DNA of 64,000 nt from Laceyella tengchongensis (GTDB lineage Bacteria > Bacillota > Bacilli > Thermoactinomycetales > Thermoactinomycetaceae), in NCBI RefSeq assembly GCF_900182735.1, contig NZ_FXTU01000008.1, positions 54,812 to 118,811 of the forward strand, written 5' to 3'. Under the pieces are notes generated by a model. It had not been told where the DNA came from, searched no databases, and worked only from the letters and a program-made list of their open reading frames with translations. This document shows positions 52,058 through 61,649 of the stretch, piece by piece. The stretch's first letter is position 1. Each line of letters starts with the position of its first letter. Position numbers and translations under genes: made by a program.

Positions 52058-53620
52058 ATGTATGCTGAGCAAACAAAACCTGTTGGGCAATTGATGGGAA
52101 TAGAGCTGGATGGGAACCAGATTACAGCGGAGGATGTGGCCGCGGTAGCAATCAACCGGGTTCCTGTCGTTTTGGGTGATGAGGCAATCAAGCGGGTAGT
52201 CGCTTGCCGGCGGATGGTAGAAGAATGGGTCAGTGCCGGCAAGGTGGTATACGGGGTGACCACTGGTTTTGGCAAGTTTAGCGATGTGCGCATTTCTGCG
52301 GATGATGCGGTGGCATTGCAAGTCAATTTGATTCGTAGCCATGCCTGCGCGGTGGGAAAGCCTCTGCCAGAACCAACGGTCAGGGCGCTGATGATGTTGC
52401 GGGCAAACGCGTTGGCCAAAGGGCACTCTGGCATTTGTTTAGAAACGTTGCAATTGTTGGTCGATTGCCTTAATCGGGGAGTCCATCCGGTGATTCCTGA
52501 GCAAGGGTCGCTGGGGGCGAGTGGTGACTTGGCGCCTTTGTCGCACTTAGCTTTGGTATTGATGGGAGAAGGGGAGGCGTTTTATGAGGGCGAACGCTTG
52601 CCAGGCGCCGAAGCGCTGGCCAAGGCGGGCTTGAAACCGATCACCCTGAAGGCCAAGGAAGGATTGGCCTTGATCAACGGCACCCAGGCGATGACCTCGA
52701 TCGGTGCGCTAGCTTTGGCCAAAGCGGAAAGGTTGGCCAAAGTGGCTGATGCCATTGCCGCGCTGACGGTGGAATGCCTGAGGGGAATCCCCGATGCGTT
52801 TGCGGATGAAGTGCATCGGGTGCGCCCTTATCCGGAGCAGAGCGGTGTGGCGAGAAATTTGCGGACTCTGCTGCGGGGGAGCAAGCTAGTCACCCGGCAA
52901 GGGGAATTGCGGGTACAAGATGCGTATTCGCTACGCTGTTTGCCGCAGGTGCACGGGGCGACACGGCAAGCGTTGGCTTATGTGAAGGAGAAAATCGCGA
53001 TTGAAATCAACGCTGCAACCGACAACCCCCTGTTGTTTGTGGAAGAAGGCAAAGTGATATCAGGCGGCAATTTTCATGGCCAGCCAATTGCTTTGGCAAT
53101 GGACTTCTTGAAAATCGGGTTAAGCGAATTGGCCAATATTTCCGAGCGCCGCACGGAGCGGTTGGTCAACCCTTCCTTGTCCGGCGGGCTACCCGCATTT
53201 TTGAGCCATCAGCCGGGAACCCAGTCTGGACTGATGATTTTGCAATATGTAAGCGCTTCGCTTGTGTCGGAAAACAAAGTTCTTGCCCATCCGGCTAGTG
53301 TGGACTCCATTCCTTCATCGGCCAACCAAGAAGATCATGTGTCGATGGGAACCACTGCCGCCCGGCATGCGGCTCAGGTGGTAGATAATGTGGCCAAAGT
53401 GTTGGCCATTGAGCTGATCTGCGCCGCGGAAGCCGCCGACTTTGTGGGTATCGAAGGATTGGCCCCGGCCACTCGGGCTTTGTATGACCGGTTGCGCGCC
53501 ATCGTTCCACCGGTTGCGGCAGACCGTTCCACCAGCCAAGAGATTGAAAGCGTGACGGCAGCTCTCTTAGAAGGCGAATGGTTGCAAGCCGTGGAAGCGG
53601 TGTCCGGCCCGCTGTTTTAA
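52058..53620 (+). CDS. hutH: Histidine ammonia-lyase
   Basis: 520 residues. The autocatalytic MIO triad Ala154-Ser155-Gly156 lies in GSLGASGDLAPLSH; YGVTTGFGKF and NPSLSGGLPAF are also present. It deaminates histidine to urocanate, step one of the Hut pathway. Start ATG 52058 behind AGGAAAGGGTGGGG. First gene of hutH-G-U-I. Confidence 0.96.
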   Translation: MYAEQTKPVGQLMGIELDGNQITAEDVAAVAINRVPVVLGDEAIKRVVACRRMVEEWVSAGKVVYGVTTGFGKFSDVRISADDAVALQVNLIRSHACAVGKPLPEPTVRALMMLRANALAKGHSGICLETLQLLVDCLNRGVHPVIPEQGSLGASGDLAPLSHLALVLMGEGEAFYEGERLPGAEALAKAGLKPITLKAKEGLALINGTQAMTSIGALALAKAERLAKVADAIAALTVECLRGIPDAFADEVHRVRPYPEQSGVARNLRTLLRGSKLVTRQGELRVQDAYSLRCLPQVHGATRQALAYVKEKIAIEINAATDNPLLFVEEGKVISGGNFHGQPIALAMDFLKIGLSELANISERRTERLVNPSLSGGLPAFLSHQPGTQSGLMILQYVSASLVSENKVLAHPASVDSIPSSANQEDHVSMGTTAARHAAQVVDNVAKVLAIELICAAEAADFVGIEGLAPATRALYDRLRAIVPPVAADRSTSQEIESVTAALLEGEWLQAVEAVSGPLF

Positions 53621-53658
53621 AAAGGGTTTGGGTTCAATCAATGAAAGAGGTGATGCTG

Positions 53659-54633
53659 ATGAAACGATTCGCGTTGTTGAGTCCGCCAGAGCTTGTCCGA
53701 CGCACCAACTGGCGTGACCGGCACGAAACCAAAGTGGCCCACTGGTTAACGCCGTGGGACGGGCAAGCGGATGTAGAAGTGGGATTTATCGGGGTGCCCC
53801 TGTCCAAAACGTCGATCAGTGTGTCGGGAGCTTCCATGACACCCAATGTGCTCCGGGAATTATTCCCCGCCATGACAACCTATGACATCGACCATGATGT
53901 GGATTTGCAGGTGCTACGGGCACATGATCTGGGAGACATCCAGATGCATGTGACTGATCTTCTGCGGTGCCACAACAACATTGAGCAAGGTTTGGCCGAG
54001 ATTTATCAGGCGATGCCGCGGATGTTTCCCATTATCGCGGGCGGAGACCATTCTATCACCTGCCCGTCGGTCAAAGCCTTTAGGACCCGATATTCGGGCA
54101 AAGTGGGCATCGTGCAACTGGATTCCCATATGGATGTAAGGAATCTGGAAGACGGAGGCCCGTCCAACGGAACCCCGATCCGCGGGCTGATTGAGTCGGG
54201 AACAGTCGAAGGAACCCACATCGCCCAAATCGGGCTACACAGCTTCGCCAACTCTAAGCCTTACCGGGAGTATGCCTTGTCCAAAGGAATTACCCAATTC
54301 ACGGCCTCCCAAGTGGCCAAAGAAGGCATCGCCCCGCTGGTGGAGCAGGCATTAGCGGTGGCTGGCAATGGCACCGAGGCTATTTATGTCACGGTGGACA
54401 TGGATGTGTTGGATCAGGCGTATGCACCAGGAGTGCCCGCAATGGTGGCGGCGGGCATGACTTCGTGGCAGTTATTAGAGGCTGTGTACCTGTTGGGTGT
54501 ACATCCAAAAGTGCAAGGGTTTGACATCGTCTGCGTCGATCCGGTACATGATGCGCGTCGGGCCACTGTGCGCATGACATTGCACACGATATTGACCTTC
54601 CTCTCAGGATATGCGAAACGGCTAGGCAGGTAA
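53659..54633 (+). CDS. hutG: Formimidoylglutamase (ureohydrolase family)
   Basis: 324 residues from ATG 53659, with GAGGTGA 7 nt upstream; ATG 53641 is also in frame. Binuclear Mn ligands of the arginase family are seen in GGDHS, QLDSHMDV and DMDVLDQAYAPG. In Hut context it hydrolyses N-formimidoyl-glutamate to glutamate and formamide. The C-terminal VDPVHDARRATVRM ends as in the HutG/agmatinase group. Lies between hutH and hutU, which makes HutG by far the likeliest role. Confidence 0.88.
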   Translation: MKRFALLSPPELVRRTNWRDRHETKVAHWLTPWDGQADVEVGFIGVPLSKTSISVSGASMTPNVLRELFPAMTTYDIDHDVDLQVLRAHDLGDIQMHVTDLLRCHNNIEQGLAEIYQAMPRMFPIIAGGDHSITCPSVKAFRTRYSGKVGIVQLDSHMDVRNLEDGGPSNGTPIRGLIESGTVEGTHIAQIGLHSFANSKPYREYALSKGITQFTASQVAKEGIAPLVEQALAVAGNGTEAIYVTVDMDVLDQAYAPGVPAMVAAGMTSWQLLEAVYLLGVHPKVQGFDIVCVDPVHDARRATVRMTLHTILTFLSGYAKRLGR

Positions 54634-54723
54634 ATGGATGGCAAAAGGGAATGACGCGCCTGTCTCCGAGCAACCGGGTATGTGTTCAATCCAACTCAAA
54701 ACCAACGATGGGAGAGATGATAA

Positions 54724-56388
54724 ATGAGTAAAAAAACAAAAAGAATCGTCCGCGCTCCCCGCGGCACGCAGCTGAATACCAAAGGATGGCAACAAGAAGC
54801 GGTGTTGCGAATGTTGATGAACAACTTAGACCCCGAAGTAGCGGAACGCCCCGAAGACCTCGTTGTTTATGGCGGAATCGGCAAGGCGGCCCGGAACTGG
54901 GAGTGCTTTGATAAAATCGTGGAATGCTTGACCGACTTGGAGGCAGATGAAACGTTGCTGATCCAATCGGGGAAACCAGTAGGCATTTTCAAAACGCATC
55001 CTTTGGCGCCGCGCGTTCTTCTTTCCAACTCTGTGCTCGTCCCCGCTTACGCCAATTGGGAGACGTTTCATGAGCTAGATAAAAAAGGGCTGATGATGTA
55101 CGGCCAAATGACAGCTGGAAGCTGGATTTACATCGGAACGCAAGGCATTTTGCAAGGCACCTATGAGACATTTGCCGAAGCTGCGCGCCAGCATGCCGGC
55201 GGGACGCTGAAGGGCACCTTGACTCTGACCGCTGGGCTCGGTGGTATGGGCGGTGCACAACCATTGGCTGTCACCATGAATGGTGGGGTGGTGATCGGGG
55301 TGGAGGTGGACCCGGCCCGCATTCAACGCCGTATTGACACTCGCTATTGCGATGTGATGGTTCACGATCTGGATGAAGCGTTGACGCTGGCGCAAGCGGC
55401 CAAGGAGGAAGGCAAGCCGTTGTCCATCGGCTTGGTCGGGAATGCGGCGGAGGTGTTCCCTGCATTTGTCCAACGGGGAGTGGTGCCTGACTTTGTGACC
55501 GATCAAACCTCGGCTCATGATCCGCTAAATGGCTATGTGCCGGCTGGTTACTCACTTGACGCCGCGGCGGAATTGCGTCGTGACGACCCGGCTACCTATG
55601 TGAAGTTGTCTAAACAATCGATGGCCGTTCATGTCCAGGCCATGCTCGACTTGCAAAAAATGGGGGCAGTCGTCTTCGATTACGGCAATAACATCCGCCA
55701 AGTGGCCTTTGATGAAGGGGTGAAAGACGCTTTCAATTTCCCCGGCTTCGTGCCCGCCTACATCCGTCCTCTCTTCTGTGAAGGGAAAGGACCATTCCGC
55801 TGGGCGGCGCTCTCCGGTGACCCGAAAGACATTCATAAAACAGATGAGTTGGTATTGAAGCTGTTCCCGGAAAATGAACACCTGTGTCGCTGGATTAAGT
55901 TGGCCAGAGAAAAAGTGGCATTCCAGGGATTGCCGGCGCGAATCTGCTGGCTGGGCTACGGTGAACGCGTCAAGATGGGTTTGGCTATCAACGAAATGGT
56001 GCGCACAGGGGAGATTTCCGCACCGATTGTAATTGGCCGCGACCATCTGGATTGCGGTTCCGTCGCCTCGCCCAACCGTGAGACGGAAGGAATGAAAGAC
56101 GGTAGCGATGTCGTGGCTGACTGGGCGATCCTAAATGCGCTTGTCAACACTGCTTCCGGCGCTAGCTGGGTATCGGTGCATCATGGTGGTGGTGTGGGCA
56201 TGGGTTACTCTTTGCATGCGGGCATGGTTGTTGTGGCTGATGGTTGCAAAGAAGCGGAAGAACGTCTGTCACGCGTGCTGAATACCGATCCGGGCATGGG
56301 TGTGATCCGCCATGCGGATGCCGGATATGAATTGGCGGTGAAAACGGCCAAAGAGCGGGGAATCCGCGTACCCATGCTGGGGATTTAA
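54724..56388 (+). CDS. hutU: Urocanate hydratase
   Basis: 554 residues, standard length. NAD-binding and active-site blocks: YGGIGKAARNWE, QSGKPVGIF, GTLTLTAGLGGMGGAQPLA (under 20), DQTSAHDPLNGY, FDYGNNIR, GRDHLDCGSVASPNRETE with the catalytic region Cys, and HHGGGVGMGYS. Converts urocanate to imidazolonepropionate using bound NAD. 90 nt after hutG, with GGGAGAGAT before the ATG. Confidence 0.96.
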   Translation: MSKKTKRIVRAPRGTQLNTKGWQQEAVLRMLMNNLDPEVAERPEDLVVYGGIGKAARNWECFDKIVECLTDLEADETLLIQSGKPVGIFKTHPLAPRVLLSNSVLVPAYANWETFHELDKKGLMMYGQMTAGSWIYIGTQGILQGTYETFAEAARQHAGGTLKGTLTLTAGLGGMGGAQPLAVTMNGGVVIGVEVDPARIQRRIDTRYCDVMVHDLDEALTLAQAAKEEGKPLSIGLVGNAAEVFPAFVQRGVVPDFVTDQTSAHDPLNGYVPAGYSLDAAAELRRDDPATYVKLSKQSMAVHVQAMLDLQKMGAVVFDYGNNIRQVAFDEGVKDAFNFPGFVPAYIRPLFCEGKGPFRWAALSGDPKDIHKTDELVLKLFPENEHLCRWIKLAREKVAFQGLPARICWLGYGERVKMGLAINEMVRTGEISAPIVIGRDHLDCGSVASPNRETEGMKDGSDVVADWAILNALVNTASGASWVSVHHGGGVGMGYSLHAGMVVVADGCKEAEERLSRVLNTDPGMGVIRHADAGYELAVKTAKERGIRVPMLGI

Positions 56389-56444
56389 CCGAACACAGCG
56401 GGCCTGGATTCGGGTCCGCGGCCATTTGGAAAAGGAGTGGTCCG

Positions 56445-57731
56445 ATGGAAAACAAAGCAATCGATTTGCTGGTGCATCACATTGGCGTTTTGGTGACCAT
56501 GCGGGGGAAGGATGAGCCGCGCACCGGACGTGATATGGCTGAAGTGGGCGTTGTTGAACACGGGGCGGTTGCCATTCGGGACGGGAAAATTTTTGCCGTG
56601 GGCCAAGAAGAAGAGGTTCGTGCGCAAATTGCGGGCATAGCGGTGAAACAAGAGCTGGATGCTCAAGGCCGGTTGGTCACACCAGGACTAATCGACCCCC
56701 ACACTCACTTGGTACATGGTGGGTCACGGGAACATGAATTGTCACTCAAGTTAAAAGGGGTACCTTATCTCGAGATTTTAGCTCAGGGCGGCGGGATTTT
56801 GAGCACGGTTCGGGCCACCCGCACTGCTTCAGAAGAAGCGTTGTATGAAAAAGCTAAAAAAAGTTTAGACCAGATGCTTCTTTATGGAGCGACGACGGTT
56901 GAAGCCAAAAGCGGCTATGGATTGCGGTTGGTGGATGAACTCAAGCAATTGCGGGTAGCCAAACGGCTGGATGAGAACCACCCGGTGGATGTGGTGTCTA
57001 CGTTTATGGGAGCGCACGCTGTGCCAGAGGAATATAAGGGACGCTCGACGGAGTATGTGGATCTCGTCATTCACGAAATGTTACCCGAAGTGAAGCGGCA
57101 AGGCTTGGCAGAATTCTGCGATGTGTTTTGCGAGCATGGCGTTTTTTCGGTGGAGGAGTCCCGCCGTATTTTGTCGGCTGCCAAAGCGAACGGGTTTGGC
57201 CTCAAGATCCACGCAGATGAAATCGAGCCGATGGGCGGGGCACAATTGGCTGGCGAGTTGGGTTGCATCTCGGCGGAACATCTGTTGGCGGCCACGGACG
57301 AAGGCTTGGAAGCGATGCGCGAGGCGGGAGTGATCGCCGTCTGTCTACCCGCCACCTCGTTTAATCTGCGCTTGACTTCCCATGCCCGGGCGCGGGCGAT
57401 GATCGACATGGGTGTGCCAGTAGCCTTGTCCACCGACTATAATCCGGGAAGTTCCCCCACCGAATCTTTGCAGTTGGTGATGACGCTTGGTTGCCTCAAC
57501 TTGGGAATGACTCCACAAGAAGTGTTGACGGCGATGACCATCAACGCGGCCCATGCTATTGGCCGGGCGGATACGATTGGTAGCTTGGAAGTGGGCAAGC
57601 AAGCCGACTTGGTGATTTATGACGCCCACAATTTGGCTTATCTGCCTTATCATTTTGGGGTAAACCATGTAGACACGGTAGTCAAAAACGGAAAGGTGGT
57701 TGTCACTGGTGGCCAGTTGACGGGCGACTGA
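56445..57731 (+). CDS. hutI: Imidazolonepropionase
   Basis: 428 residues of the amidohydrolase superfamily. Metal-site motif DPHTHLVHGGSRE, then TTVEAKSGYG, HADEIEPMGGA, AEHLLAATDEG and STDYNPGSSPTESL, as in HutI. It opens the imidazolone ring to N-formimidoyl-glutamate, the substrate of HutG upstream. AAAAGGAGTGG before ATG 56445. Last gene of the operon, followed by a terminator. Confidence 0.96.
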   Translation: MENKAIDLLVHHIGVLVTMRGKDEPRTGRDMAEVGVVEHGAVAIRDGKIFAVGQEEEVRAQIAGIAVKQELDAQGRLVTPGLIDPHTHLVHGGSREHELSLKLKGVPYLEILAQGGGILSTVRATRTASEEALYEKAKKSLDQMLLYGATTVEAKSGYGLRLVDELKQLRVAKRLDENHPVDVVSTFMGAHAVPEEYKGRSTEYVDLVIHEMLPEVKRQGLAEFCDVFCEHGVFSVEESRRILSAAKANGFGLKIHADEIEPMGGAQLAGELGCISAEHLLAATDEGLEAMREAGVIAVCLPATSFNLRLTSHARARAMIDMGVPVALSTDYNPGSSPTESLQLVMTLGCLNLGMTPQEVLTAMTINAAHAIGRADTIGSLEVGKQADLVIYDAHNLAYLPYHFGVNHVDTVVKNGKVVVTGGQLTGD

Positions 57732-57768
57732 TGGTGGTGGGAGCCATTTAATTTGCCAATAAGTCTTA

Positions 57769-57804
57769 CGGGAAGGACGCGTTTACCGGTCCTTCCCGTT
57801 TTTT
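57769..57804 (+). terminator. Terminator of the hut operon
   Basis: CGGGAAGGAC / GTCCTTCCCG 10-bp stem (57769-57798) followed by six T's. Confidence 0.93.
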
Positions 57805-57870
57805 GATCACTCCCGCAGAGGCGGGAAGCATCAGCATTCTTCCGCGAATGGCTAATGGGAGGGATGACCG

Positions 57871-58437
57871 TCAATCGGCTGAGGCGGTGACGGTGGATCG
57901 GGGATGAAGCGGTTTCAGATGAGGATTGGTGATATGCTTCACATATTCTTGCGCACTGAGAAAGATTTCTGTATCGGTTGCTTGGAGTGCATGATAGAAA
58001 CTGAACATCGGCAGGAAATTCAGCCCATTCATGTTAGCCATCGCTTGATATGGACGCATCAATTCTTCCAATGTGAAATGATTGAAACCATCCGGCCCAT
58101 AAGATGATTGGGGTGCGCCAGTGGAGATGGCCAAAATGAGGTCTTTGCCGGACAATTGTTTGCCTTCTGTTTCCGACCATAGTGAGGCCAACACTTCATC
58201 TTGCCATTTTTTCATCAAGGCGGGTGCACTAAACCAATACAAAGGGAATTGGAATACGATTCGATCATGATTAAACAGCATTTCTCTTTCCCGGGCATGG
58301 TCGATGATACCGTCAGGATAAGCGGCGTATAAGTTGTGCACAGTGATATCCGGGTGCTGCCGCAAGTACTGTTCCCAATAGCGATTCACTCTTGAGTGAC
58401 GAAGGTCGGGATGGGCGATTAACACTAAAATCTTCAT
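57871..58437 (-). CDS. Flavodoxin-like NAD(P)H oxidoreductase (KefG/YwrO family)
   Basis: 188 residues from ATG 58437 behind GGGGGAAACC. Flavodoxin-like fold: LVLIAHPDLRHSRVN at the N-terminus (FMN phosphate loop), FQFPLYWFSAPALMKKW and STGAPQSSYGPDG, the usual blocks of the NAD(P)H dehydrogenase (quinone)/general-stress-protein-14 family. It reduces quinones or electrophiles by two electrons. No Kef potassium channel gene lies next to it. Single gene. Confidence 0.88.
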   Translation of the reverse strand: MKILVLIAHPDLRHSRVNRYWEQYLRQHPDITVHNLYAAYPDGIIDHAREREMLFNHDRIVFQFPLYWFSAPALMKKWQDEVLASLWSETEGKQLSGKDLILAISTGAPQSSYGPDGFNHFTLEELMRPYQAMANMNGLNFLPMFSFYHALQATDTEIFLSAQEYVKHITNPHLKPLHPRSTVTASAD

Positions 58438-58637
58438 GGTTTCCCCCTGTGTATCTCTTTGGAGTTGGAATATACTTTCTATACTTATATAATCACAAAA
58501 CGCAATGGTTTTTTGATATAAAATGTTAATATTAATCATATTTTTAGGGGAATCATCCGCCTAGGCAATCCTTCCTCGCGACTCGCGAAAAAGGTGGAGA
58601 AAAGAGTCCACTTTCCGGGTGCTGGCGCTGGTGGAAA

Positions 58638-58666
58638 TTGAATCGGAAGCGCTATGGCTGTATAAT
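58638..58666 (+). promoter_or_regulatory. SigA promoter of the methyltransferase gene
   Basis: TTGAAT (58638-58643), 17-nt spacer, TATAAT (58661-58666), 75 nt before the ATG at 58741. The rest of the 58438-58740 gap shows no gene. Confidence 0.65.
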
Positions 58667-58740
58667 TGTGCCAACTGGCTCGAAGCCGTGTCATACTGCC
58701 GCGCAGGCGTATGCGTTCAAGGAGAAAGGGACGTTAGCTC

Positions 58741-59703
58741 ATGTTAAGATCGTTATGGCAACAGCACGGTTTGTTTACAAAGCATGGTGACAAAGGCCTC
58801 CTCTTGGTTCCACCGCCGACACTTGTCCCCGCTTTCATCGCCGAACAGGAGCGATATAAAGTGGAATTGGCGGCGATCTGTGCCGACGGAGAACAGCTGA
58901 GCCGGCAGGCCGCCGACTTCGCCCGCTTCACGATGGCGTCCTTGCTCGCCACCAATCAATATCTCAACTTCCGCCAACGCGATATCCGCCGGCTGGAACG
59001 GATGATGCGTTCATTTCTGCTGGAATTGGCCGATCTTTGCCAGCAGGGAAAGGTCAGCTCTGCCCGGTTGACGCAAGTGTTCAACCAGCAAGCGCTCAAG
59101 GTGAGCCAATGGTTGTTGGAGTCCAACGGCCTTCACGCCTTTCAGCTGGAGGGGGACCAGGTGCTGGTGCGGCGGGTTCCCTGTGCTGAATACGATGCTT
59201 CATTCCAATTAGAATTATTGCAGATTGAGCCAGCTAACCTCCGGGAACCGGTGCTTGACATCGGTTGTGGAGCCCAGGCGCTGCTGGTTAGCGCCCTCAG
59301 GGAGCGAGGCATTGACGCCTATGGATTGGAGCGCTTAGATCAGGAGGAGAACCCGTTTATTTACGCCGCCAACTGGCTTGATTTTCACTTTGTGCCAGAC
59401 AAATGGGGTACGATTATCTCTAACATGGCCTTCTCCAACCACTTTTGGCATCATCACATCAGGAAAGACGGGGATTATGCCAGCTATGCGCAGAAATACA
59501 TGGAAATCCTGCGTTCTCTCCAAGTGGGAGGCAGCTTCATCTACGCCCCGGGTCTGCCCTTCGTCGAAGATATCCTGACCGACAGCGGTGATGACTACAC
59601 GGTTATCCGCCGTCCGCTGGACCCTTTCCCCTTCGCACAGGAGGAGACAGAAGAGTTGCATGGTTCACGCTGGTATGCGGTGTCCGTGCGGCGCAATCGG
59701 TAG
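58741..59703 (+). CDS. Class I SAM-dependent methyltransferase-like protein
   Basis: 320 residues. The N-terminal ~150 residues are helical with no recognised domain. The C-terminal part is Rossmann-like with the SAM-binding motif VLDIGCGAQA (~172-181), an acidic residue at the end of strand 2 (GLERLD) and IISNMAFSNHFWHH in the place of motif IV. Substrate unknown. AAGGAGAAAGGG upstream of the ATG and a good promoter support expression as a single gene. Confidence 0.7.
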   Translation: MLRSLWQQHGLFTKHGDKGLLLVPPPTLVPAFIAEQERYKVELAAICADGEQLSRQAADFARFTMASLLATNQYLNFRQRDIRRLERMMRSFLLELADLCQQGKVSSARLTQVFNQQALKVSQWLLESNGLHAFQLEGDQVLVRRVPCAEYDASFQLELLQIEPANLREPVLDIGCGAQALLVSALRERGIDAYGLERLDQEENPFIYAANWLDFHFVPDKWGTIISNMAFSNHFWHHHIRKDGDYASYAQKYMEILRSLQVGGSFIYAPGLPFVEDILTDSGDDYTVIRRPLDPFPFAQEETEELHGSRWYAVSVRRNR

Positions 59704-59914
59704 GAACGGTCATGCTCTTACTAGCCCCTAACCGGTAAATGAAGGTTGGGTTAAATTTGCCATAAGAACGGAAAAAGTCGGTTCTCACATACCATTGAGG
59801 ACAGGCTTTTTTATATTTTGACCGAACCATGTTTGCAAGATCGGGTGGTTTGGGTATGAATGGATTGGAACTAAAGAAAGATTTCATGTGACATCACGGA
59901 AGGAGACGAAGGAG

Positions 59915-60283
59915 ATGAGTGCGGAAGATACCGCCAAAAAGAAAAACGAAAAGCCGATTAGCATACAGCGGGCTTGGTTGTATGTCCTTTTAGGAGGATT
60001 GTTGGAAATCGCGTGGGCCACAGGGCTTAAAACAGGAGGCATCAGCGGGATATTGATCGTCTTGATGATCATCAGTTTCGAGCTACTGGTCCGCGCCCTC
60101 AAAGCGCTTCCCATCGGAACCACTTACGCCGCCTTTACGGGGATTGGTACGGTCGGACTTATTATCGTTGATGCCCTGTACTTGCGCCAGCCCATGAGCG
60201 GGTTGCAAATCGTGCTGACCATGGTGCTGATCGCTAGCATCATCGGTCTCAAACTAACCAGCGATACCAAAGGAAAGGAGTGA
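59915..60283 (+). CDS. SMR family multidrug/guanidinium exporter subunit, first of a pair
   Basis: 122 residues: a hydrophilic start of ~25 residues, then four transmembrane helices with the membrane Glu in GGLLEIAWATGLK (the proton/substrate Glu of EmrE, position 14 there) and PIGTTYAAFTGIGTVG. ATG 59915 is preferred over a GTG at 59888 that lacks a ribosome site. Overlap with the control site of the second SMR gene indicates a heterodimeric pump like YkkCD or YvdRS. Confidence 0.87.
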   Translation: MSAEDTAKKKNEKPISIQRAWLYVLLGGLLEIAWATGLKTGGISGILIVLMIISFELLVRALKALPIGTTYAAFTGIGTVGLIIVDALYLRQPMSGLQIVLTMVLIASIIGLKLTSDTKGKE

Positions 60284-60288
60284 GGGAC

Positions 60289-60603
60289 ATGGCTTGGGTT
60301 TACCTCATTATTGCCGGACTGTTCGAAGTCGTCGGTGTCATCGGTCTCAAACGCGTGTCTGAAAAAGATAATTTCCTCAACAACGTCATCCTCATCGGTG
60401 GGTTCATCGCCAGCTTCAGCCTCTTATCTACGGCGATGAAAGAAATCCCTCTCTCCGTCGCCTACGCCGTCTGGACCGGCATCGGCACACTGGGCTCCAC
60501 CGTGGTGGGGATGTTGTTTTTCAAAGAGTCAAAGAGCTGGGTTCGGCTGGCCTGCATCCTGGGAATTGTGTTTTCGGTGATGGGGTTGAAGTTGGTGCAT
60601 TAG
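60289..60603 (+). CDS. SMR family exporter subunit, second of a pair
   Basis: 104 residues, four transmembrane helices, Glu in AGLFEVVGVIGLK and IPLSVAYAVWTGIGTLGST, typical of SMR proteins. AAGGAG lies in the end of the preceding gene, 9 nt before ATG 60289. The pair probably forms an antiparallel heterodimer exporting small cations such as quaternary amines or guanidinium. Confidence 0.88.
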   Translation: MAWVYLIIAGLFEVVGVIGLKRVSEKDNFLNNVILIGGFIASFSLLSTAMKEIPLSVAYAVWTGIGTLGSTVVGMLFFKESKSWVRLACILGIVFSVMGLKLVH

Positions 60604-60693
60604 GGTAGGGGTAGAAACACTTGAGTAGGTCAATGGCTTTAAATTAGGTGTTTGTTTCGAATATAGAGTTATAAAAAGATGAGCAGAAAGTAA

Positions 60694-61581
60694 ATGAATT
60701 CACCGTTGGAGTTGACACCTATGTTAACCATTCATATGCTAGCTGAACTTAAACCGGGCTTTAAAGTGAAAGCAAGTGATGTTTCTCATCTCTCGGGACA
60801 AAACCGGATCAAAGGTATTCACCCGATCGGTTCAAATGATGTTACAGGTGTAATCATTCTTTGTACTATAGGTAGCGGTGGGGAATATCCTAATAAATGG
60901 TTGGATTCCTCACATACTAGATTGAAGTATTATATGGAGGGAAGGGAAGATAAGCAGCTCGGGCGCAAAAAATATTTCCCGCATTGGAAATCGAACCAGG
61001 CAGTGATGAATGCGAAGCGAGAAAGCTACCCGGTTTATGTCTTTGTGAGGGAAAGACAGGGAGATGCTTATCAATATCAAGGCCAGTTTTTTTGCGAACA
61101 AGTTGTAGATAAAGAGTGGGATAGTTATTTTATTCTAGCGAACAAGGATGCATATGAAGAACAGAGTAAGAAGCAACATATTGAACAAATCTGGGAGGAA
61201 ACACCCTACTATGACATTGATGAGGCAGACATTCGCGTGAATGAAGGGAAAAAAGTGCTGCGAATCCATATGCAGAGGGAACGGGCGTCTAGCAAACTAA
61301 AAAAAGAAGCAATCAGGCGCGTCAAGATGAAGGGACAACCGGTCTCCTGTGAAGTGTGCGGTTTTGTTTTTGAAGAGGTGTATGGCAAGCATGGTGCCGA
61401 CTATATTGAGGCGCACCACAAAGTGCCTTTGTCAGAGTTGGAGGCAGAGGGGGCCGAAGTGCGTGTAGAAGATATTGCATTGTTGTGCTCAAACTGCCAT
61501 AGTATGATTCATCGCAAGCGTGAGTGGTTAACTGTTGAAGAGCTGAAAAAAATAGTGCAATCCCAACGCGCGACAAAATAG
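60694..61581 (+). CDS. HNH endonuclease with N-terminal SRA-like domain (McrA type)
   Basis: 295 residues. The C-terminal HNH domain shows CEVCGF (~216-221), YIEAHHKVPLSEL and LLCSNCHSMIHR with all expected Cys and His. The N-terminal ~160 residues (IHPIGSNDVTGVIIL, KSNQAVMNAKRESYPVYVF, YQYQGQFFCEQVV) resemble the SRA/YDG-type modified-base-reading domains of ScoMcrA-like nucleases. If so, it would be a type IV restriction enzyme cutting modified DNA, which must tolerate the host's own modification. The HNH call is firm; the SRA call is tentative. Confidence 0.75.
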   Translation: MNSPLELTPMLTIHMLAELKPGFKVKASDVSHLSGQNRIKGIHPIGSNDVTGVIILCTIGSGGEYPNKWLDSSHTRLKYYMEGREDKQLGRKKYFPHWKSNQAVMNAKRESYPVYVFVRERQGDAYQYQGQFFCEQVVDKEWDSYFILANKDAYEEQSKKQHIEQIWEETPYYDIDEADIRVNEGKKVLRIHMQRERASSKLKKEAIRRVKMKGQPVSCEVCGFVFEEVYGKHGADYIEAHHKVPLSELEAEGAEVRVEDIALLCSNCHSMIHRKREWLTVEELKKIVQSQRATK

Positions 61582-61649
61582 GGATGTCGTTAAACTTTAT
61601 TTGCAGAATGTTTAATAAGTAAGGATGGAACAAAAAGGAGCCACCCGCC

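Noticed and set aside
57811..57827. CCCGC/GCGGG hairpin after the hut terminator as terminator of the minus-strand oxidoreductase
   Set aside because: No T run follows on the minus strand and it is some distance from the stop codon.
59704..59914. ykkC/guanidine riboswitch ahead of the SMR pair
   Set aside because: The paired SMR genes made this worth looking for, but the conserved ACGG and GGG-type core elements of guanidine-I riboswitches are not seen; only weak hairpins occur.
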